A DNA stretch of 45,363 nt from Lachnospiraceae bacterium (GCA_900771995.1 CAAGQC010000008.1:1-45363), one strand, 5' to 3'. Counted from the first letter of the stretch, positions 23,152 through 32,424 are shown. Numbers and translations: made by a program. The notes: generated from the letters alone by a model not told the origin.

Positions 23152-24915
23152 TCATTTCTTCTGGTTTTCCTGTTTTCTCGCCTGGATCTTCTTCTCGTCG
23201 ATCAGTTTGAACTGTTTTACCAGATTAGTCATGTTCTCCGACTGGGCTAACAGTTCTTCACTGGTGGCGGACAGTTCTTCTGCTGCCGCAGAGTTGGACT
23301 GTACGATCTCGGAGATCTGGCTCACACCGCTCTCCGCCTGCTCCATGGCATCTGCCTGGGTAGCAGCAATCTGGGTCAGTTCCTCGGAATCCTGTGCGAT
23401 CTTGCGGACACCCTCCACGATAACGCTTAAGGTCTGGGATGCATGATCCACCGCTTCATTACCGGCATGGATCTCTTCCAGCGTGCCGCCAATCAGATTT
23501 CTGGTATTGACTGCGGACTGGGCACTCTGCTCTGCCAGCTTACCGATCTGGTCAGCCACTACGGCAAAGCCTCTTCCGGCCTCTCCCGCTCTGGCTGCCT
23601 CGATGGAAGCATTCAGGGACAGCAGATTCGTCTGGCTGGCAATATCCTCGATCTCGCCGATGATATTGCTGATCTTCTCGGAAGTCTCATTGATCCGTCC
23701 CATAATCGCCATCAGATGGTTCATCTCGGTACGGCCTTCATCTGCCTTTGCAGAATACTCCTGGGCCTGTTTGCTGGAATTCTTCGTATGTTCTGCGGTA
23801 TTGTCTACCATAGAGGTAATATTGGTAATGGTGGCCTGCAGCTGTTCTACGGCTCCGGCCTGCTCGGTGGCGCCCTCTGCCAGAGACTGGGCAGCGTCTG
23901 CCAGACTTCCGGCCCCCATGGATACCTGACCGGATACGGAATTAACATTATACAGTGCCTCATTCATCTTGTATTTGATATCTCTCAAGGCTTCTTTCAG
24001 TTCGTCCAGATCCCCCACATAGAGATCGGGATAACGGAATTTCACTGTCCAGTCTCCATTTGCCATGGCGGTCAGTGCCTGCTTGATATCCTCAATGATC
24101 ATTTTCAGATTTGTAGCCATTGCAGTGGCTGCCTGGGTCATCTCTGCCACTTCATCCTCGGACTGTACTGCCGGGAACTCCGAAGTTAAGTCCCCTGTTG
24201 CAAATCCGTTCAGCCGATCTGCCAGTGCTTTCAGGGGATGTGCGATTCCTTTGGCAATACTCTTGCCTGCTTTCTCGGATCCGGCAAATCCCAACACAAT
24301 AATCAGCAAAATGAAAATAAAGATGATCACACGGAAAATATCAAGCTTTTGTTCCATGGCATTACCATTCGTTACACTGCTGTCAAGCAGAGAGGTCATT
24401 TCCGCATATACCTGCTGGAAAACAGGATCCATCTGTTCGCTGGCCATCTGCTGTGCCTGCATTCTCTTGGCAGGATCAGAGGAAGTACCCAGTTCCAGTA
24501 CCTGTGCTTCGATCTGCTGGTAGGAAGCTACACCGTCTTTGATCTGCTGGTAAGTAGCTTTTCCCTCCTCCGTGATCATGTCCTCTTCCAGGCCATTGAT
24601 ATAGGTGTCCAACTGTTCTGCCGTCAGATCGTGGGCATTTTTTGCCGTGGCTACCAGCGAGTCATCGTCATAACCAATGGCTGCACGGGTCTCACTTCGC
24701 ATCTCTGCAATAACGATCATGGCCTTGCCAATGTCACCCTGTGCAAAACCGTAATGCTTCAGAGCATAAGAATACTGATAGCTCACGATTCCCATAGCAA
24801 CACAGGCAATGATACCTGTCATGCTCAGCAATATCGTGATCTTGCGAAATACTCTCAATAAACGCTTCTCAATGGGGAGCTTGTTTAAACCGTTAAATCT
24901 GTCCGTTCTGTCCAT
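23152..24915 (-). CDS. Methyl-accepting chemotaxis protein
   Basis: A 587-aa chemoreceptor. Transmembrane helix 1 lies at about 25-47, a periplasm-side four-helix-bundle sensor at 48-193, helix 2 at about 194-212, HAMP to about 265, a second HAMP-like linker near 280-330, and a signalling hairpin around SQTNLLSLNASIEAARAGEA, the part that contacts CheA and CheW. ATG 24915 is used because the longer frame lacks a good ribosome binding site. It overlaps the ykgJ-like stop by 23 nt, so translation is coupled. No che genes are in the window. Confidence 0.93.
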   Translation of the reverse strand: MDRTDRFNGLNKLPIEKRLLRVFRKITILLSMTGIIACVAMGIVSYQYSYALKHYGFAQGDIGKAMIVIAEMRSETRAAIGYDDDSLVATAKNAHDLTAEQLDTYINGLEEDMITEEGKATYQQIKDGVASYQQIEAQVLELGTSSDPAKRMQAQQMASEQMDPVFQQVYAEMTSLLDSSVTNGNAMEQKLDIFRVIIFIFILLIIVLGFAGSEKAGKSIAKGIAHPLKALADRLNGFATGDLTSEFPAVQSEDEVAEMTQAATAMATNLKMIIEDIKQALTAMANGDWTVKFRYPDLYVGDLDELKEALRDIKYKMNEALYNVNSVSGQVSMGAGSLADAAQSLAEGATEQAGAVEQLQATITNITSMVDNTAEHTKNSSKQAQEYSAKADEGRTEMNHLMAIMGRINETSEKISNIIGEIEDIASQTNLLSLNASIEAARAGEAGRGFAVVADQIGKLAEQSAQSAVNTRNLIGGTLEEIHAGNEAVDHASQTLSVIVEGVRKIAQDSEELTQIAATQADAMEQAESGVSQISEIVQSNSAAAEELSATSEELLAQSENMTNLVKQFKLIDEKKIQARKQENQKK

Positions 24916-25558
24916 TCCAATGTTCCATCCTCTCTGTAAACTGTGTGTAAAAATCGTATGTCCCCTCGTACGGCAATAAATAAAACAGACGCAACAGCAG
25001 CAGATTTTCTTCCCGCTGTTTCCCTTCGTCTTCTCCTGCAAGTCTTTCTTCCATGGCATGTAACAGGTCGTGCCATTGTAGGGTAAATTGCTGGTTTCTG
25101 GTCAGTTCCGGCGTATCGATCCATTTGCTGACCTTCACTTTGCTACGGTTCTCCTTCGCACATTCCCCGGTCTGGAGAAAATAGGAAAAACCGCCGTTCT
25201 CATAATATCTTCCCAGAGGAAACAGTCTGCAGATTCCGGGGCGGTACGGGTGAATGCCGCATCGCCCTTCCCCGTCCAGATATGCGCAGGCTTCCTCTGT
25301 TCCCTGCATTTTCAGGTTTGGCAGAATTATGCCGTCCACCACGTTTAGTTCCACTGCTGTAGCAAGCAGCTCCTGCATGCTTTTCCCCAGTCCTGTGGTC
25401 AGCCGGTAGACATCATAAGGATCCAGAATAATGGAATTTCCCATGCCGTGACAGCACTGAGAACAACCCTCACAGCCGCCGCAGTCCGCCTTTACCATAT
25501 CGTTTGCCTTATATAAATGACCGTCGGATATCTCCGCAAGGCTTATATTTCGCTTCAT
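24893..25558 (-). CDS. YkgJ-family cysteine-cluster protein
   Basis: A 221-aa protein with an N-terminal DCGGCEGCSQCCHGMGN cluster (C26, C29, C32, C35, C36) and later CGIHPYRPGICRLFP. This CxxCxxC-xxCC pattern is that of the YkgJ/UPF0153 family, predicted to bind Zn or Fe-S; its function is unknown. It sits between mtnA (10 bp upstream gap) and the chemoreceptor gene, with which it overlaps by 23 nt. Confidence 0.85.
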   Translation of the reverse strand: MKRNISLAEISDGHLYKANDMVKADCGGCEGCSQCCHGMGNSIILDPYDVYRLTTGLGKSMQELLATAVELNVVDGIILPNLKMQGTEEACAYLDGEGRCGIHPYRPGICRLFPLGRYYENGGFSYFLQTGECAKENRSKVKVSKWIDTPELTRNQQFTLQWHDLLHAMEERLAGEDEGKQREENLLLLRLFYLLPYEGTYDFYTQFTERMEHWNGQNGQI

Positions 25559-25568
25559 ATCTTCACCA

Positions 25569-26663
25569 TCAGCCTCTCTGTGCCTTGCGTTCCATGATCG
25601 CCTTCAAGCTCTCTGTGTAGGGCGCTCTCGCCACGCCGTACTCCGTTACGATTCCGGCGATCAGTTCATGGTCCGTCACATCAAAGGCGGGATTGTATAC
25701 CTTTACCCCTTCCGGAGCCATACGCTCCCTGTACCACATCTCCGTGACTTCTTCCGCTTTCCGCTGCTCGATACAGATATCCGCGCCGGTCGCCGTGGCC
25801 ATATCAATGGTAGAGGTAGGTGCACAGATATATACCGGCACGCCGTATTGTTTGGCTACCGCTGCCACCACACTGGTACCGATCTTGTTGGCGGTATCGC
25901 CGTTGGCGGCCACCCGGTCACAGCCCACGAACACGGCCTGCACCCAGCCCTTGGACATTACGGAAGCAGACATATTGTCGCAGATCAGTGTCACATCCAC
26001 CCCTGCGGAATGCAGTTCAAAGGCAGTCAGTCTGGCTCCCTGCAGCAGCGGTCTGGTCTCATCGGCAAATACATGGAAGTTATACCCCTTCTCCTGCCCC
26101 AGATAAATGGGTGCCGTTGCGGTACCGTACTTCACAGTTGCAAGTTGTCCTGCATTACAGTGGGTCAGAATGCCATCTCCCGGTTTTACCAGTTCCAGAC
26201 CAAATTCTCCGATTTTTCGGCATACTTCCACATCTTCCGCCCGAATCTGCAGTGCTTCATCATGCAGGATTTCCTTCACTTCTGTCACGGATCTGTGTTC
26301 TTCCCTGCCCGCCTTTACAGCCACGGCATCCATGCGCTTCAATGCCCAGGACAGATTGACTGCGGTAGGTCTGGAGGAATCCAGATATTCCTTATATTCG
26401 GTAAATTTCTGATAAAACTCCTCGAAATTCTCGGTCTTGATGCGGTTTGCCAGCAGATAGATGCCCAGCGCCGCCGCTACACCGATGGCCGGTGCTCCCC
26501 GGACTTTCAGCAGATAAATGGCATCCCACATCTCCTGTGCCGTATGTAAGGCGATCAGTTCGATCTTGCCGGGCAATAAGGTCTGATCTATGATGATCAC
26601 CGCATCCTGTGCTTCATCCAATGCCACGGTGTCGTAATCGAGGATTGTTTTCTGTTTTTCCAT
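25569..26663 (-). CDS. mtnA: S-methyl-5-thioribose-1-phosphate isomerase
   Basis: A 364-aa aldose-ketose isomerase of the eIF2B-like family that converts 5-methylthioribose-1-phosphate to the ribulose form in methionine salvage. It has RGAPAIGVAAALG (55-67), the catalytic Cys in THCNAGQLAT (C169), DNMSASVM, and D249 in VGCDRVAANGDTANKIGT. AAGGAG precedes ATG 26663. Other methionine salvage genes (mtnK, mtnB, mtnD) are absent nearby; in anaerobes MtnA may serve another methylthio-pentose route. A ribose-1,5-bisphosphate isomerase is a less likely alternative. Confidence 0.9.
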   Translation of the reverse strand: MEKQKTILDYDTVALDEAQDAVIIIDQTLLPGKIELIALHTAQEMWDAIYLLKVRGAPAIGVAAALGIYLLANRIKTENFEEFYQKFTEYKEYLDSSRPTAVNLSWALKRMDAVAVKAGREEHRSVTEVKEILHDEALQIRAEDVEVCRKIGEFGLELVKPGDGILTHCNAGQLATVKYGTATAPIYLGQEKGYNFHVFADETRPLLQGARLTAFELHSAGVDVTLICDNMSASVMSKGWVQAVFVGCDRVAANGDTANKIGTSVVAAVAKQYGVPVYICAPTSTIDMATATGADICIEQRKAEEVTEMWYRERMAPEGVKVYNPAFDVTDHELIAGIVTEYGVARAPYTESLKAIMERKAQRG

Positions 26664-26680
26664 GGGTACTCCTTCTGTTT

Positions 26681-27172
26681 TTAATTTTCATGCCGGATAA
26701 TATCTGCAAATTCCGCTTTCGCCGCCTTTGCCAGATCCTCCGGAGTCAGACGGATCTGAGATCCGATCTTGCCGCCGCTGACGTAGATCTGTTCCTGCGT
26801 CTTTGCACTCTCGTCGATTCTGGTCACATACTGCTTTTTCATACCGATAGCGGTACACCCGCCCCGGATGTAGCCGGTGATGGCATTGATGTCTTTTACG
26901 TGGATCATCTCCACGCTCTTTTCCCCTACGGATTTCGCAGCCTTTTTCAGATCCAGCTCCGCCGCGATGGGAATAACGAATACAAAATAATTCTTGCTGT
27001 TGCCCACCGTGACCAGAGTCTTATAGACCTGTTCATAGGGCAGGGATAATTTGTCCGCTATCTGAAGCCCGTCCACGAATTCCTCGCACTCATAGGTGTG
27101 ATGGGTATAAGGAATCTTCAAAGATTCCAGAATCCGCATGGCGTTGGTCTTTACTTCTTTTTGTTTTGCCAT
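26681..27172 (-). CDS. ybaK: Cys-tRNA deacylase of the YbaK/EbsC family
   Basis: A 163-aa trans-editing protein that removes Cys from mischarged tRNA-Pro. It has the YbaK fold with KTLVTVGNSKNYFVFVIPI and GYIRGGCTAIGMKK, typical of the Cys-tRNA(Pro) branch; length matches. It is the first gene of the run ybaK-mtnA-ykgJ-MCP-ATPase (spacers of 17 and 10 bp, then overlaps). The leader is about 80 nt long. Confidence 0.92.
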   Translation of the reverse strand: MAKQKEVKTNAMRILESLKIPYTHHTYECEEFVDGLQIADKLSLPYEQVYKTLVTVGNSKNYFVFVIPIAAELDLKKAAKSVGEKSVEMIHVKDINAITGYIRGGCTAIGMKKQYVTRIDESAKTQEQIYVSGGKIGSQIRLTPEDLAKAAKAEFADIIRHEN

Positions 27173-27258
27173 AAAATATCACTCACATTCTTTTTTCCAG
27201 GTTCAAAAGACTTATCATGCATGAACTTCCTCTTGAACGCTACCCCTGGTATCATTTT

Positions 27259-27287
27259 ATTTTACTATTTTGCTCCCCCCAGTGCAA
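27259..27287 (-). promoter_or_regulatory. Predicted promoter of the ybaK operon
   Basis: TTGCAC (27282-27287) and TAAAAT (27259-27264) on the minus strand are 17 bp apart, about 85 bp upstream of ybaK. Confidence 0.55.
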
Positions 27288-27335
27288 GCATACAAGACAA
27301 GAAACTTACACAAATTGCACCGGTTTTTTCTTAGA

Positions 27336-27385
27336 AAAAACTCCGTCTGATTTCCGGACAAACCGGGGAACCAGACGGAGTTTTT
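27336..27385. terminator. Terminator of the butyrate operon
   Basis: CTCCGTCTG (27341-27349) pairs with CAGACGGAG (27372-27380), flanked by A5 and T5 tracts, 31 bp past the etfA stop. The flanks make it bidirectional. Confidence 0.9.
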
Positions 27386-27415
27386 ATACGTTTTTTAAGG
27401 ATCCGTTCTTCGAAA

Positions 27416-28477
27416 TTAGTTAGCTGCCTTCTCAGCCTTTGCAGCTTTCAGCTGCTCGGTCAGAGCGGGAACTACCTTGTTCAGGTCACCTACGATACCG
27501 TAGTCAGCTACATCGAAGATAGGAGCGGTCTCATCTTTGTTGATGGCAACAATGAGATCAGACTCTTCCATACCAGCTACATGCTGAATAGCACCGGAGA
27601 TACCGATTGCGAAGTAGATCTGGGGACGAACGGTCTTACCGGTCTGTCCAACCTGCAGATCCTTGGGCTTCCAGCCGTTATCTACAACAGCACGGGAGCA
27701 GGATACGGTACCGCCCAGAACCTCTGCCAGATCCTCCAGGATCTTGAAGTTCTCTGCGCTGCCGACTCCACGACCGCCGGATACCAGGATCTTTGCGTCC
27801 ATGATATCAACGGTATCGGATACAGCCTTAACGACTTCCTTAATGGTTACATATTTGTTGTTCGGAGTAAATCCGGGATTGTACTCTTCGATCACTGCCT
27901 TTGCACCTGCGATGGGAGCGATCTTCTGCATAACACCGGGACGAACGGTTGCCATCTGAGGTCTGTTGTCGGGGCAGGCGATGGTAGCGATGGTGTTACC
28001 ACCGAATGCAGGACGGGTCATCAGCAGCTGATTGTGCTTCTGCTCCTGTCCGGGGATAGCAACGAGAGGAAAATCACCGATTTCCAGTACGGTACAGTCG
28101 GCGGTCAGACCGGTCTTAACTCTTGCGGAAACGGTAGGGCCAAGGTCACGTCCGATAGCGGTTGCACCTACCAGAACGATCTCAGGCTTATATTTTTCAA
28201 TAACAGATGCCAGTGCATGTGCATAAGGCTCGGTTCTGTAAGTCTCCAGTTCGGGATCATCCACAAGGATCACCTTATCTGCACCATACTCAGCCAGCTT
28301 GTCAGCCAGTCCTTTTACTTTATAACCGATCAGAACCGCGGTTACCTCGGTCTCCAGCTTTGCAGCCAGCTCTTTACCTTTGCCGAGCAGCTCCAATGCG
28401 ATACCGCTGATCTCATTGTCTACCTGCTGGGCGAACACATATACACCCTTGTATTCTTCAATATTATTGGTTACCAT
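27416..28477 (-). CDS. etfA: Electron transfer flavoprotein alpha subunit
   Basis: A 353-aa subunit that pairs with EtfB and Bcd. The FAD-binding C-terminal domain is clear: LVSGGRGVGSAENF, VDNGWKPKDLQVGQTGKTV, YFAIGISGAIQH and VAINKDETAPIF. With EtfB it transfers electrons in the bifurcating reduction of crotonyl-CoA, in which NADH also reduces ferredoxin. AGGAGG lies just before ATG 28477, and the gene begins 15 bp after etfB. It is the last gene of the operon. Confidence 0.95.
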   Translation of the reverse strand: MVTNNIEEYKGVYVFAQQVDNEISGIALELLGKGKELAAKLETEVTAVLIGYKVKGLADKLAEYGADKVILVDDPELETYRTEPYAHALASVIEKYKPEIVLVGATAIGRDLGPTVSARVKTGLTADCTVLEIGDFPLVAIPGQEQKHNQLLMTRPAFGGNTIATIACPDNRPQMATVRPGVMQKIAPIAGAKAVIEEYNPGFTPNNKYVTIKEVVKAVSDTVDIMDAKILVSGGRGVGSAENFKILEDLAEVLGGTVSCSRAVVDNGWKPKDLQVGQTGKTVRPQIYFAIGISGAIQHVAGMEESDLIVAINKDETAPIFDVADYGIVGDLNKVVPALTEQLKAAKAEKAAN

Positions 28478-28492
28478 GGTTTGCCTCCTATA

Positions 28493-29278
28493 TTAGATGA
28501 TGTGCTTTTCTTTGAATTTAGCCACAATGTAAGCTGCTCCGTCTTCGGGAGAATCGGGAACGATCTTCTCACCTGCGCCCTTACGAACCTTATCGGATGC
28601 CTTTGCGATCTTGGTAGGAGATCCCTTCAGACCAAGGTTGCTGTCGTCAACATCCTTCAGATCAGCTCTGCCCCAGGTAGTGATCTCTGCCTTGCAGGCA
28701 TCGAAGATTCCGCCGGGAGTCATGTAACGAGGCTTATTCAGTTCGGACAATGCAGTGATCAGGCAGGGCATCTTAGCTTCTACTACATGATATCTGTCAT
28801 CATACTGTCTCTGAACGATCACCTTGTCTCCCTCAACCTTGATGTCCTGTGCATAGGAGATTACGGGAAGTCCCAGATGCTCAGCAATCTGAGGACCAAC
28901 CTGTGCGGTATCGCCGTCGATTGCCTGACGTCCGGTAATGATCAGATCATAGTCAAGATTTCTCAGGGCACCTGCGATGGTAGTGGAAGTAGCCCAGGTA
29001 TCAGCACCGCCCAGTACTCTGTCGGTAACCAGAATTGCATTGTCAGCGCCCATAGCCAGAGCCTCACGAAGAGCATCTGCAGCCTTGGGAAGGCCCATGG
29101 TCAGTACGGTAACTTCTGCGCCAAACTCATCTTTCAGCTTCAGTGCAGCTTCCAGACCAGCCTTATCATCGGGATTCATGATAGCAAGCATTGCGCCTCT
29201 GTCAAGAGTTCCGTCAGGATTGAATTTAACACCGCCCTTGGTATCGGGCACCTGCTTAATACAAACAACAATCTTCAT
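28493..29278 (-). CDS. etfB: Electron transfer flavoprotein beta subunit
   Basis: A 261-aa subunit starting MKIVVCIKQVPDTKGGVKFN. It has DKAGLEAALKLKDEFGAEVT and ATSTTIAGALRNLDYDLIIT, then GRQAIDGDTAQVGPQIAEHL, the nucleotide-binding region that holds FAD in bifurcating Etfs and AMP in others. AAGGAGA precedes ATG 29278. It lies 51 bp after bcd. Bifurcating activity is inferred from the operon, as in other butyrate producers. Confidence 0.95.
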   Translation of the reverse strand: MKIVVCIKQVPDTKGGVKFNPDGTLDRGAMLAIMNPDDKAGLEAALKLKDEFGAEVTVLTMGLPKAADALREALAMGADNAILVTDRVLGGADTWATSTTIAGALRNLDYDLIITGRQAIDGDTAQVGPQIAEHLGLPVISYAQDIKVEGDKVIVQRQYDDRYHVVEAKMPCLITALSELNKPRYMTPGGIFDACKAEITTWGRADLKDVDDSNLGLKGSPTKIAKASDKVRKGAGEKIVPDSPEDGAAYIVAKFKEKHII

Positions 29279-29329
29279 TGTATTTTCTCCTTACTTTTCT
29301 AATAAAATTTCCGACAAATGCCTGCTTGC

Positions 29330-30496
29330 TTATTTCAGCAGATCTGCGGAGATAACCATTCTCTGAACTTCGGAAGTACCCTCGTAGATCTCGGTGATCT
29401 TTGCATCACGCATCATACGCTCAACTTCGTACTCTCTGATGTAACCGTAACCACCGTGCAGCTGAACAGCCTTGGTAGTAACTTCCATAGCAACTTCAGC
29501 AGCATACAGCTTAGCCATAGCAGCTTCTACAGAGTAAGAGATCTTGGGATTGGTCTTGTACTCGTCCTTCTTGCGTGCAGCCTTGTATACCAGCATCTTG
29601 GCAGCCTCAACCTTGGTAGCCATGTCAGCTAACTGGAACTGTGTATTCTGGAATCCGGAAATGGACTTTCCGAACTGCTTTCTTTCCTTGGTGTAAGCAA
29701 CGGTTCTCTCCAGAGCGCCCTCTGCAATACCCAGAGCCTGGGAAGCGATACCGATACGTCCGCCGTCCAGAGTATGCATTGCGATCTTGAAGCCCTGTCC
29801 CTGCTTACCCAGCATATTCTCCTTGGGGATACGGCAGTCGGTGAAGATCAGCTCGTAAGTGGAAGAACCCTTGATACCCATCTTCTTCTCTTTGGTACCG
29901 AAGGTAAATCCGGGAGTACCCTTCTCAACGATAAAGGAAGAGATCTCCTTCATCTTTCTGCCTCTCTTCTCAACGATACCGGTAACTGCGATAACAATGT
30001 ATACATCAGCTTCTTTACCGTTGGTGATGAAGCACTTGGATCCGTTGATAACCCACTCGTCACCGTCTAATACAGCCTTGGTCTGCTGTCCCTGAGCATC
30101 GGTACCAGCACCGGGCTCGGTCAGACCGAAAGCACCGATCTTACGGCCGCTTGCCAGATCGGGAACATATTTCTTCTTCTGATCCTCAGTACCGAAGGTC
30201 ATGATAGGATCGATACACAGAGAGGTATGTGCGGATACGATAACGCCGGTGGTTGCACAAACCTTGGAAAGTTCCTCAACACACATAGCGTAGGTCAGGG
30301 TATCACAGCCCTGTCCGCCGTACTCCTTGGGAACGGGAATTCCCATGAAGCCGTACTTAGCCATCTTCTCTACGGTCTCTCTGGGGAAGGTTTCGGTCTC
30401 GTCAACTTCCTGCGCAAGAGGTTTTACTTCGTTCTCGGCGAACTCTTTGAACAGCTGTCTCGCCATCTCATGCTCTTTGGATAATGTAAAATCCAT
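29330..30496 (-). CDS. bcd: Butyryl-CoA dehydrogenase
   Basis: A 388-aa acyl-CoA dehydrogenase that reduces crotonyl-CoA to butyryl-CoA with EtfAB. It carries the FAD and substrate signatures FGLTEPGAGTDAQGQ and WVINGSKCFITNG and ends with the catalytic base in ITEIYEGTSEVQRM (Glu about 367). Length and sequence are typical of clostridial Bcd. The gap before it (30497-30591) holds a hairpin, unlike the other, tighter junctions. Confidence 0.96.
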   Translation of the reverse strand: MDFTLSKEHEMARQLFKEFAENEVKPLAQEVDETETFPRETVEKMAKYGFMGIPVPKEYGGQGCDTLTYAMCVEELSKVCATTGVIVSAHTSLCIDPIMTFGTEDQKKKYVPDLASGRKIGAFGLTEPGAGTDAQGQQTKAVLDGDEWVINGSKCFITNGKEADVYIVIAVTGIVEKRGRKMKEISSFIVEKGTPGFTFGTKEKKMGIKGSSTYELIFTDCRIPKENMLGKQGQGFKIAMHTLDGGRIGIASQALGIAEGALERTVAYTKERKQFGKSISGFQNTQFQLADMATKVEAAKMLVYKAARKKDEYKTNPKISYSVEAAMAKLYAAEVAMEVTTKAVQLHGGYGYIREYEVERMMRDAKITEIYEGTSEVQRMVISADLLK

Positions 30497-30548
30497 GATG
30501 TTAATCCTCCATTATTTATACTTAAATAGTAACTACTGCTATCAATGT

Positions 30549-30579
30549 AACGATTCAGAGCCACAGGCCCTGAATCGTT
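30549..30579 (-). promoter_or_regulatory. Hairpin between hbd and bcd
   Basis: AACGATTCAG (30549-30558) pairs with CTGAATCGTT (30570-30579), with three more inner pairs. On the minus strand no U-run follows, so it is more likely an mRNA stabiliser or processing site than a terminator. Confidence 0.6.
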
Positions 30580-30591
30580 GTTTTCAATTCA

Positions 30592-31464
30592 TTACTGTGC
30601 ATCCACAGGAGTCTTGGTGCGGTCTGCATTGTATACATAGAAGCCCTTGCCGGTCTTCACACCAAGGTTGCCGCCACGAACCATCTTACGGATCAGAGGA
30701 CATGCACGATACTTGCTGTCACCGGTCTCATTGTACAGAACATCCATGATGGCAAGGCAGATATCCAGTCCTACGAAATCGCCCAGCTCCAGGGGTCCCA
30801 TGGGATGATTAGCGCCCAGCTTCATAGCTGCGTCGATACCTGCGATATCGGAGACACCTTCCATCTTGATGAAAGCTGCTTCGTTGATCATGGGGATCAG
30901 GATACGGTTAACAACAAAGCCTGCTGCCTCGTTTACCTGTACGGGAGTCTTGCCGATCTCTTCTGCGATCTTCTTGATGGTGTCTACGGTCTCTGCGGGA
31001 GTATTCACACCTGCAATTACCTCAACCAGCTTCATACGGTCTGCAGGATTGAAGAAATGCATACCGATCAGAGGACGGGTCAGTCCGTTGCCGATCTCAG
31101 TGATGGAAAGGCTGGAGGTGTTGGAAGCGAATACACACTCGGGCTTGCAGATCTTGTCCAGCTCACCGAAGGTGGTCTTCTTAACTTCCATGTTTTCAAA
31201 TGCAGCTTCTACGATCAGATCGCAGTCTGCACACAGATCTTCCTTCAGACCCGGAGTGATCTTGGCTACGATAGCGTCAACTGCTTCCTGCGTCATCTTT
31301 CCTTTTTCTACCAGTCTTGCGTAACCCTTCTGGATCTTGGCCTTACCGCCTTCTGCCCACTCCTGCTTGATATCGCAGAGAGCAACTTCATATCCGTCTA
31401 CCTGGGCAAATGCCTTTGCAATGCCCTGTCCCATAGTACCTGCACCGATAATACCTACTTTCAT
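30592..31464 (-). CDS. hbd: 3-Hydroxybutyryl-CoA dehydrogenase
   Basis: A 290-aa NAD(P)H-dependent enzyme that reduces acetoacetyl-CoA to 3-hydroxybutyryl-CoA. The Rossmann motif is GIIGAGTMGQGIA (residues 4-16). Catalytic His lies in LIGMHFFNPADRMKLVE and the conserved Asn in VNRILIPMINEA. Length fits the family (about 282-290). It follows crt by 40 bp. Confidence 0.96.
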   Translation of the reverse strand: MKVGIIGAGTMGQGIAKAFAQVDGYEVALCDIKQEWAEGGKAKIQKGYARLVEKGKMTQEAVDAIVAKITPGLKEDLCADCDLIVEAAFENMEVKKTTFGELDKICKPECVFASNTSSLSITEIGNGLTRPLIGMHFFNPADRMKLVEVIAGVNTPAETVDTIKKIAEEIGKTPVQVNEAAGFVVNRILIPMINEAAFIKMEGVSDIAGIDAAMKLGANHPMGPLELGDFVGLDICLAIMDVLYNETGDSKYRACPLIRKMVRGGNLGVKTGKGFYVYNADRTKTPVDAQ

Positions 31465-31504
31465 GGTAAATCCTCCTGATTTTTATTCTTTTATTTCGTA
31501 ATGA

Positions 31505-32329
31505 TTAGCAGTTCTTAAAAGGCTCTTTTACCTTCTCCTTGTTCTTGTCAAGGAAGAACGCCATACCGTACTTCTGATCTTCTGTCTCAAAGCAGTCGCC
31601 GAACAGCTTCTCTTCGATGGCTACTGCCTGATCCATATCTGCATCCAGGCCTTCGTTAATAGCCTTCTTGCAGTTGCGGACTGCGATGGGAGCGTTCTTT
31701 GCAATGGTAGCTGCCATCTTCTGTGCTGCTGCCAGCATGACTTCCTGTGCGCTCTTTACCACATTGCCGTCTGCATCCACTTCCGCGCTGTATACTTCAT
31801 TTACCAGACCGATTCTGTAAGCGTCTGCTGCCTTGATATTGCGTGCGGTGTAGATCATCTGCTTTGCCATACCTGCGCCTACCAGACGAGCCAGTCTCTG
31901 GGTTCCACCGAAGCCGGGGGTGATTCCCAGACCCACCTCGGGCTGTCCGAAGACTGCATTGTCAGAACAGATTCTGATGTCACAGCTCATGGAGATCTCA
32001 CATCCGCCGCCCAGAGCGAAGCCGTTGACAGCTGCGATCACGGGAATGGGGAAGGTCTCGATCTTGCGGAATACATCGTTACCCTTCTTGCCGAAGGCCT
32101 CGCCCTCTGCCTTGGTCAGGCTGCTCATCTCTCCGATATCTGCGCCTGCCACGAAGGACTTGGTACCTGCACCGGTGATCACCAGGCAGCGAACCGTTGC
32201 CAGATCTACTGCATCCAATGTAGCGTTCAGTTCATCCAGCACCTGAGAGTTCAGCGCGTTCAGTGCCTTCTCACGGTTGATGGTGATAGTTGCCACATTG
32301 CCATTCTGCTCATACAAAATGTAATCCAT
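31505..32329 (-). CDS. crt: 3-Hydroxybutyryl-CoA dehydratase (crotonase)
   Basis: A 274-aa enoyl-CoA hydratase-family enzyme that dehydrates 3-hydroxybutyryl-CoA to crotonyl-CoA. The oxyanion-hole segment FVAGADIGEM and the catalytic glutamates in GGGCEISMSCDIR and FGQPEVGLGITPGFGG are present. GAGGT precedes ATG 32329. It is the second gene of the operon; the gap to thl contains a hairpin. Confidence 0.95.
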   Translation of the reverse strand: MDYILYEQNGNVATITINREKALNALNSQVLDELNATLDAVDLATVRCLVITGAGTKSFVAGADIGEMSSLTKAEGEAFGKKGNDVFRKIETFPIPVIAAVNGFALGGGCEISMSCDIRICSDNAVFGQPEVGLGITPGFGGTQRLARLVGAGMAKQMIYTARNIKAADAYRIGLVNEVYSAEVDADGNVVKSAQEVMLAAAQKMAATIAKNAPIAVRNCKKAINEGLDADMDQAVAIEEKLFGDCFETEDQKYGMAFFLDKNKEKVKEPFKNC

Positions 32330-32384
32330 GTTTTTACCTCATTTCACATTTCCATTTCAATCAGTGTTTTCAAAACCACACTAA

Positions 32385-32405
32385 GGCGATAGAGATTCTA
32401 CCGCC
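32385..32405 (-). promoter_or_regulatory. Hairpin between thl and crt
   Basis: On the minus strand GGCGGTAGA pairs with TCTATCGCC over nine pairs, one of them G-U, around a 3-nt loop. The one non-Watson-Crick position is allowed only in minus-strand RNA, which supports a role in this transcript. Confidence 0.5.
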
Positions 32406-32424
32406 CCAGCGAATTGTTATTGAA

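Noticed and set aside
27581..29302. 573-aa open frame on the plus strand
   Set aside because: It is antisense to etfA and etfB, whose motifs and ribosome binding sites are clear. Its composition (rich in Cys, Gly, Asn, Ser) is typical of a shadow frame.
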